From NCBI GenBank assembly GCA_011033025.1, contig WFMF01000186.1, positions 186,001 to 250,000 on the forward strand: a stretch of DNA of 64,000 bases. Direction: 5' to 3'. Within the stretch, counting starts at the first letter, position 1, and each line of letters begins with the position of its first letter. The notes beneath the pieces were generated by a model. That model worked only from the letters and a program-made list of their open reading frames with translations. It was not told the origin of the DNA and did no database searches. This stretch comes from Beroe forskalii (taxonomy: Eukaryota; Ctenophora; Nuda; Beroida; Beroidae). The position numbers and the translations under genes are program-made. Below are positions 59,301 through 64,000 of this stretch, piece after piece.

Positions 59301-62300
59301 TTTGTGTCGCATTATCCTATAACAAGGGGCGATCCCTGTCTGTATGTGTGTGAGTCTCTACTTTTTTTGGGCGTGTGCTTCTTTTGTGTGTTTGCCTACA
59401 AGAAGACCTCACTGCAATTTCAGAACTCTAGGTCTCACATGTAGGTCAATAGTAAATACTCCACATAACAGAGTACCTACATTTGGGCTGCGTATGTGTA
59501 GTAAAGAGACCACACATAATAACGCAGTGTATTCTCACAGTAATAGAGCTGGGTTTCTGAGCGGCAGTTCAAAACACTTATCAATTATCAATGAAGATTA
59601 GATACCCACACTTTATACTTTTTACGCCAAAGTTTTTCTGGCGGTTGACGGTAGCGGTTAACATCTGATATATGGTAGTGCTTGGGGCAGTAGGTTCCTC
59701 TCTCTCTCTGACATAACACACATAATAAGCCTCTGTAATTGTAGCAGTACACGCATATATAGTACGTATGCAGTTGACGGACGCCAGCACTGTTACACCC
59801 GGGTTCCTGTTACGAGAAAAACTCACGAAAAAACTTGTTGCGAGAAATCAGGTTTTTTCATCAACATCCTTGAATATAAATGGAAAATGCCCTGTTATTC
59901 GAATAAATAGAAATGCAAGTTTTATGTGTTTTTATGTTTGGAGATTGTGAGAAGGGAAAAAAGAAGAAGAAAAGAGTTCACCTGCTTGGCTCGAAACCCA
60001 TTATTAAGTTATTATACTAATTAAGTAATTATACCACATTATGACAGAACGTCATGCTGACGACTGCAATTCTCACAAATTACTTCAAATTAGGATACAA
60101 GAAGAATGTACATGTAATTACATATTATGTTTATATTCAAGCAGTAGGAACCCATGATTTGCATGCCAAAGTCCTCAAACTGCAGAGGATTGGCTAAACA
60201 TTGTGTTAAACTACAATTTAAGCCATGACAACCCAAAACTCATTTGAATCTTGGAACAATTTGACCTTACAATGCGGTCTATCAAAAGGAGTCAGGGTCC
60301 TTTTGTTATATACGAAACCTTTCTTGGAGATTGGTCAGCAAATACAAAATAATATCTTGATCTATTATTAAAGATATCAATTGTTCAATTTAATTTCAAT
60401 ACAAGTCTCACGCTATTTATATCTTTCAGATGTATATCAGCGCCTATAGTAGTTCCAGACCATGGTTCACATTCGGTATTTCCTCCTGTTCATAACAAGG
60501 TAGTAGGAAAATAATTGAGAGTTTTGCAACAGGCTACCAAAAATTCTTTCGTAAAGCCGACATTTCTGTGTCTCACAATCATCTCAACTTCTCAAATATC
60601 TATGAATCGGCCCCTTAATGCGTCAACTTATCCTTGGAAAGGTCGTTACAAACTGTAACTTTGTTTCCTTAAAGCATTGAGCTATATTAGACATCAACTC
60701 ATGAGGCAACACTAAATCTATTCATAGCACAGATATAAGGATGAGAATGAAGTCATTATCATGGTTTAGAGTGAAGAGCTGATGACGCAACAACGCCCAT
60801 TCAAGGGTGCGTCTTCAGTAAGACATTTGATAGGTTCCACTAAAGTATAAATGGTACATGTAATATCGATGCGCGCAGTTAATTTGTAGAAAGTGATAAT
60901 GGACTTTACCAGCCGATGGGAGTGTAATGGGAGTTAGATAGGGCATCTTCGCGATTTGTGACGTTAACACAGCGATTTGCAACGTCTTACGTTGCTAAAT
61001 GTACAGCAAGTCTCGTACAGGAAATGGACCTTGAGAGTTACAAGGATGGCTATTGTTCATTATCTCTATATCATCTATATCATGAAACTTAGTTAAACAA
61101 GGAACTGAAGCCGAGAGTTTCCGTTCAGATTAAACTTTTGGGTCAAATGTGGTTTTTAAACACAAACCCAGATACAAAACAGATCATATTGAAATGATCA
61201 GTTGATATAATTGTCATTGTTTTCGCTATGAAATTTCTGACATCGTATTTAGCCGTATATTTGCTCTCAAATCGTGTCTCTCTACATAATGTAGAATAAA
61301 CAGATGAGAATTGAGATAGAAGACAACAGCCTTGTTCTGGACATAATTAAAGCTTTACATGGCAGCAAATGTAGCGGTGCTTTTTCTCACTTTTCTTATC
61401 AACAATATGCAGTAAAACATATATGAAAAACATCTGCACACTGCTAAAAGGGCATAAAAGGGGTGGCGACCTTTAGACGAGTCCAATGTGCTGATGTCAG
61501 GGCCAGAGAGCTTTGAAACATATTTCAATGAAATTATTGTATTTATATGTTTAATAAATCTTTTCAGCATTATTTTATTAGCACATTACAATGCATCGTA
61601 GTCACAAAGCATCATAGTCACAATCATTATACCTTATCGGACATAATTATCAAGGACACCACAGTCACGCTGAGGACCTCAGCGTGAACATTCATGTCCT
61701 CGAAAAATTATTTCCGGATTTTCCTCTTACAATTTCTAGGGTTTGGGCAAAATTTCTTACTTCATCTCTTCAAACGTACAAATAGCAAATCTTTATGCGC
61801 TCTGCAAAGCCTGGTCTATCTATCATAATCATAATATGGTCATGACACCACTATCAACTTATCAAATCACACCTGGGCCCTGGGGATATCTCATTTAGAT
61901 AAACTGTATGCCATCTAATCCTGCATTACACACCATTCAACACAATATATTTACCAAAATTTAATGTCTAGTATATAATATTACCTCGACGTGTTCAAAG
62001 TGTGAGACGAGGCTGACCTCAATTCCAGGCTGCCATATGGGTTGTGTGGTGTAAGGTAGTGCAGTTTATAGTGGATATAGTAGACAATTCGGCAATATGA
62101 CGTCATATCTAGGGCTAAAAACGGTAAATAGGTGACGTCATCATTGCACGTGCAAGTGTTTTAGCTCCAGGTAGTTTCACGTCACATGACTCCTATTTCT
62201 GAGATCTAGTCACTAATGAGTAATGTATACTGGGCTATCGTAATTGCTTACAGGGCCGTTGTAAGGAGCGTGTATGTCGTCAAACCATCTAATATGCACC

Positions 62301-63877
62301 CCAGACGGGAATAGATGGAGCAACTTCATCAATTCACAACGTTAGCTTATGATAACGACATCACCTTTTGCCCTTCATGATTCGTGAGTGAGCTATCATA
62401 TCATGAGTGTGGCTATATATCGCTTAGTGGACCAAGCACCCTTACTTATATTGATGAAATGATCGACACTAAATTCGTTATATAGCCATTTCCTTATGGG
62501 CATTAAAACATCTTCCAGCTTCTACTCCACAGTTAATGATGTATTTAGTAGATTAGAGGGTACCAGATTGACTGGAGGTGAGTTTTTGGGAAGGTCGGTT
62601 TTCCCTATGATATTTCATGAATATAAAATAAACAGCTTAAAAGGATAAGAGGCTGAGGGAAGATACCAGCAAATTTAAGATGGAAAGTAGCTAACATAAT
62701 TTAAAGCAATTTTCACATTGACATTATATATTGCCAGTCAAATCAATTTATTAGTGTGATGAAAAGCATATACATTACTCATCACATGGGATGATCCCAA
62801 CTGTGCAAAGAATGAAATACAATATAGGCAAACACACAGTGTTCCAAACAAAGACCTAAAGGCAATCCAAGACATACCAGCCATGTGCTCGAATTCCTCA
62901 GGGTGAAGGAAAGCAGTGAATTCCTCAATGTCAAGCTTCTTATCATCATTAGTGTCGGCCAAGTCAAACCTTATCTTGTCATTCTCCAAGAGGCTGGGAA
63001 AATGGTGGATTATGTAACCTACATAAGGATGTTGGGGGTGAGGGTTACAGTGTCAAAATGAACACAATGATTCACAGAATATACAAGGGTAAAAGGCTCC
63101 AAACCATAGACAAGTGAAACTAAGTGAATAGGTAGTATTTTTCTGTCGAATGTTATTAAGAAGTAATGCTTAATAATCAAAGAAAAGATACCCTACAAAT
63201 TTTTGACTGTTTGACATACTCATCATAATCATCATGTTTCTCCCCATATGTGTTCCTTTGATACTCATCCCAAGCAACCATCCCATCATTATCACTGTCT
63301 TCTTGATCCATAGCCTAAGAAGTATTGTACAAAATTCAATCTATGAATTTAAATGTTACCTATGCAATAATTCAAAGGAATGATAAATTGATGATTGCAT
63401 CTGGTATCCTAATACCACACTATTTAACTCTTGTGATTTCAGTTAGCTTATTGAAATGACAAAAGGTATTTGGAAATGAAAATCTTTATGACAACAGTAT
63501 GTTAAGGGCCATCATGATTTGGCAGCCTGTAGGAACACCAACTTTCTTCAGGTGGACGTAAGAAAGGCATACTCACCCTGGTCCCAGACCATAACCAAAT
63601 ATTTTACAATGACAAAAACCCTAACACTTACCCAAACCGTCAGCCCTTACCCAAACCCTGATACTTCCCTGATTAGGTTCACCATAGGTCTGCTGAAGTG
63701 AGTCCACCTTAAGTCCATGTAAGTAAAGTTGGCATTCCTCCAGACTGTTCACTCTTTATTTTGATATGAATGCATTTTACCTTGATAGCATCTCTTTTGA
63801 TGTAATCCAGCATCTGATTTCTTATCCAATCTTTAAGCTCATCTACTGTTATCTCCCCACTGACATCTGTGTCAACC
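50360..63877 (-). CDS. CALU: calumenin/reticulocalbin-type EF-hand protein (3' six exons; 5' end outside window)
   Basis: Exons in gene order: 63877-63781, 63314-63220, 62993-62878, 52842-52690, 51053-50911 and about 50472-50360. All internal phases match. EF-hand loops seen: [24 protein letters not shown], a degenerate third ([12 protein letters not shown] followed by [13 protein letters not shown], a CREC-family hallmark), [24 protein letters not shown] and [12 protein letters not shown]. The protein ends [18 protein letters not shown], where HEEL resembles the HDEL/HDEF ER-retention tail. So it is a Ca2+-binding protein of the secretory pathway lumen. A run of Asp (about 13 in a row) is inserted after the fourth hand. 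The signal peptide and first hand(s) lie beyond the window. The ~10-kb intron (52843-62877) holds a whole GPCR gene. The last acceptor is odd (see findings). Confidence 0.9.
50482..50715. repeat. minisatellite, 18-bp unit, in last calumenin intron
   Basis: About 13 units of gtgggagttaggagggaa with few variants. On the gene's strand it reads ctcctaactcccacttcc, so it doubles as a long pyrimidine tract with repeated branch-point-like CTAAC just before the last exon. Confidence 0.95.
52029..52205. repeat. tandem repeat, 24-bp unit
   Basis: About seven units of ttctgtcacagaactgc(a/g)gcgga with variants (cggtcggt). It lies within a calumenin intron. Confidence 0.9.
53920..54067. mobile_element. 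~150-bp MITE with ~43-bp TIRs
   Basis: The left end (GCCATCAAAACCGCTGGACG from 53928) and right end form an imperfect inverted repeat of about 43 bases, roughly 80% matched, each ending in a run of C or G. TATA-like dinucleotide repeats flank it. No coding content. It lies inside the calumenin intron, downstream of the nested GPCR. Confidence 0.7.
54786..57137 (-). CDS. LDLa-repeat GPCR (relaxin-receptor-like, without LRRs), nested gene
   Basis: One long exon (782 residues visible) begins at an acceptor (TTTTGCAG before 57137); upstream exon(s) with the start are not found. It has a large Cys-rich ectodomain with LDL-receptor class A modules ([32 protein letters not shown] and a shorter [14 protein letters not shown]) and N-glycosylation sites. 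Seven TMs follow: NLAMNP after TM1, SITRAHKC at the end of TM3 in place of DRY, and NSLVNPVYN (NPxxY) in TM7. The C-tail is a Glu/Lys/Gly-rich repeat. Two frame breaks occur at T runs, 56909-56911 and 55611-55613. Removing one base at each gives an unbroken frame. The architecture recalls RXFP/GRL101-type receptors but I see no leucine-rich repeats between LDLa and TMs. Ligand unknown. Confidence 0.8.
57805..57845 (+). repeat. partial copy of the 53.9-kb MITE
   Basis: The sequence cgccaaaaccgttagacggttg and the following run of C match the left terminus of the MITE at 53920-54067. A matching right end is not evident. Confidence 0.5.
58058..58092. repeat. GC-rich hairpin
   Basis: Stem ggttcccgcc / ggcgggaacc with a GC-rich self-complementary centre (tggcgccctggcca). 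It sits alone in AT-rich intron DNA. Confidence 0.8.
61665..61687. repeat. palindrome, copy 2 of TCACGCTGAGG hairpin
   Basis: TCACGCTGAGG and CCTCAGCGTGA around one A, perfect. The pairing extends outward with ggaca (61654-61658) and tgtcc (61695-61699) after mismatches. Confidence 0.75.
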
Positions 63878-64000
63878 CTGAAAATAATAATTAATCAAGT
63901 TGCCATAAACCAAAGATTTTAAAATATGTGTCAGAAAGAATCCAATTTTAATCAAACAACATTGAATGTAAGGAATTGTTTATTATAATGGGTATTCTTC

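Larger units (their letters stand above)
57138..62877. other. rest of the calumenin intron
   Basis: About 5.7 kb upstream of the LDLa-GPCR exon. It holds a partial copy of the 53.9-kb MITE (left end near 57805-57845), a GC-rich hairpin (58058-58092), and the second TTCACGCTGAGG-type palindrome (61665-61687). The missing 5' exon(s) of the nested GPCR should lie here, but none could be picked out with confidence. Confidence 0.5.

Overview
The window is nuclear DNA of an animal. Genes are split by GT-AG introns, intergenic and intronic DNA is AT-rich, and many small repeats and decayed transposons are present. Coding exons are clearly richer in G+C than their surroundings. The retroelement relics (a Penelope-like element with a GIY-YIG endonuclease and a LINE C-terminal fragment) and the gene families (class A GPCR, LDLa-type GPCR, MIA/TANGO1-type SH3, calumenin, carnitine-pathway dioxygenase) fit a marine invertebrate, perhaps a cnidarian. 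The species cannot be settled from this sequence alone.

Layout. 0-10.6 kb is largely gene-free, with a quartet of CACGTGAC E-boxes (1.83-1.90 kb) and a 5'-truncated Penelope-like ORF (4.8-6.06 kb, minus). 10.63-14.55 kb (plus) is a complete nine-exon rhodopsin-class GPCR (494 aa). 16.14-22.65 kb (minus) is a nine-exon gene for a secreted or ER-luminal protein: signal peptide, MIA/TANGO1-type SH3 domain, long Glu/Lys/Arg coiled coil, His-rich segment. A LINE relic sits in one of its introns. 23.0-24.1 kb is a GC-rich island holding at least four copies of a tiny (~75-93 bp) mobile element, each flanked by about 9-bp target duplications. 24.5-29.35 kb (minus) is a five-exon gene for a very acidic, Ser-rich protein of about 1184 aa ending in an Ig-like domain. 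29.4-44.2 kb is repeat-rich and nearly gene-free: several TIR elements, minisatellites, and a decayed extra copy of a calumenin exon at 37.1 kb. 44.24-45.73 kb (plus) is a two-exon gamma-butyrobetaine/trimethyllysine dioxygenase gene. 47.15-50.00 kb is a foldback transposon with long arms built of ~160-bp tandem units. 50.36-63.88 kb (minus) is a calumenin/reticulocalbin gene, cut by the window end. Its ~10-kb intron contains a complete LDLa-repeat GPCR gene on the same strand.

Four of the six reading-frame breaks I find are in otherwise well-kept genes, and all six are single-base length changes in short homopolymers. They look more like consensus errors or young indels than ancient decay, so the affected genes should be read through them. 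The genes here are unrelated housekeeping, secretory and signalling functions. I see no operon-like cooperation; the novelty in this window is mostly in its mobile elements and in gene architecture.
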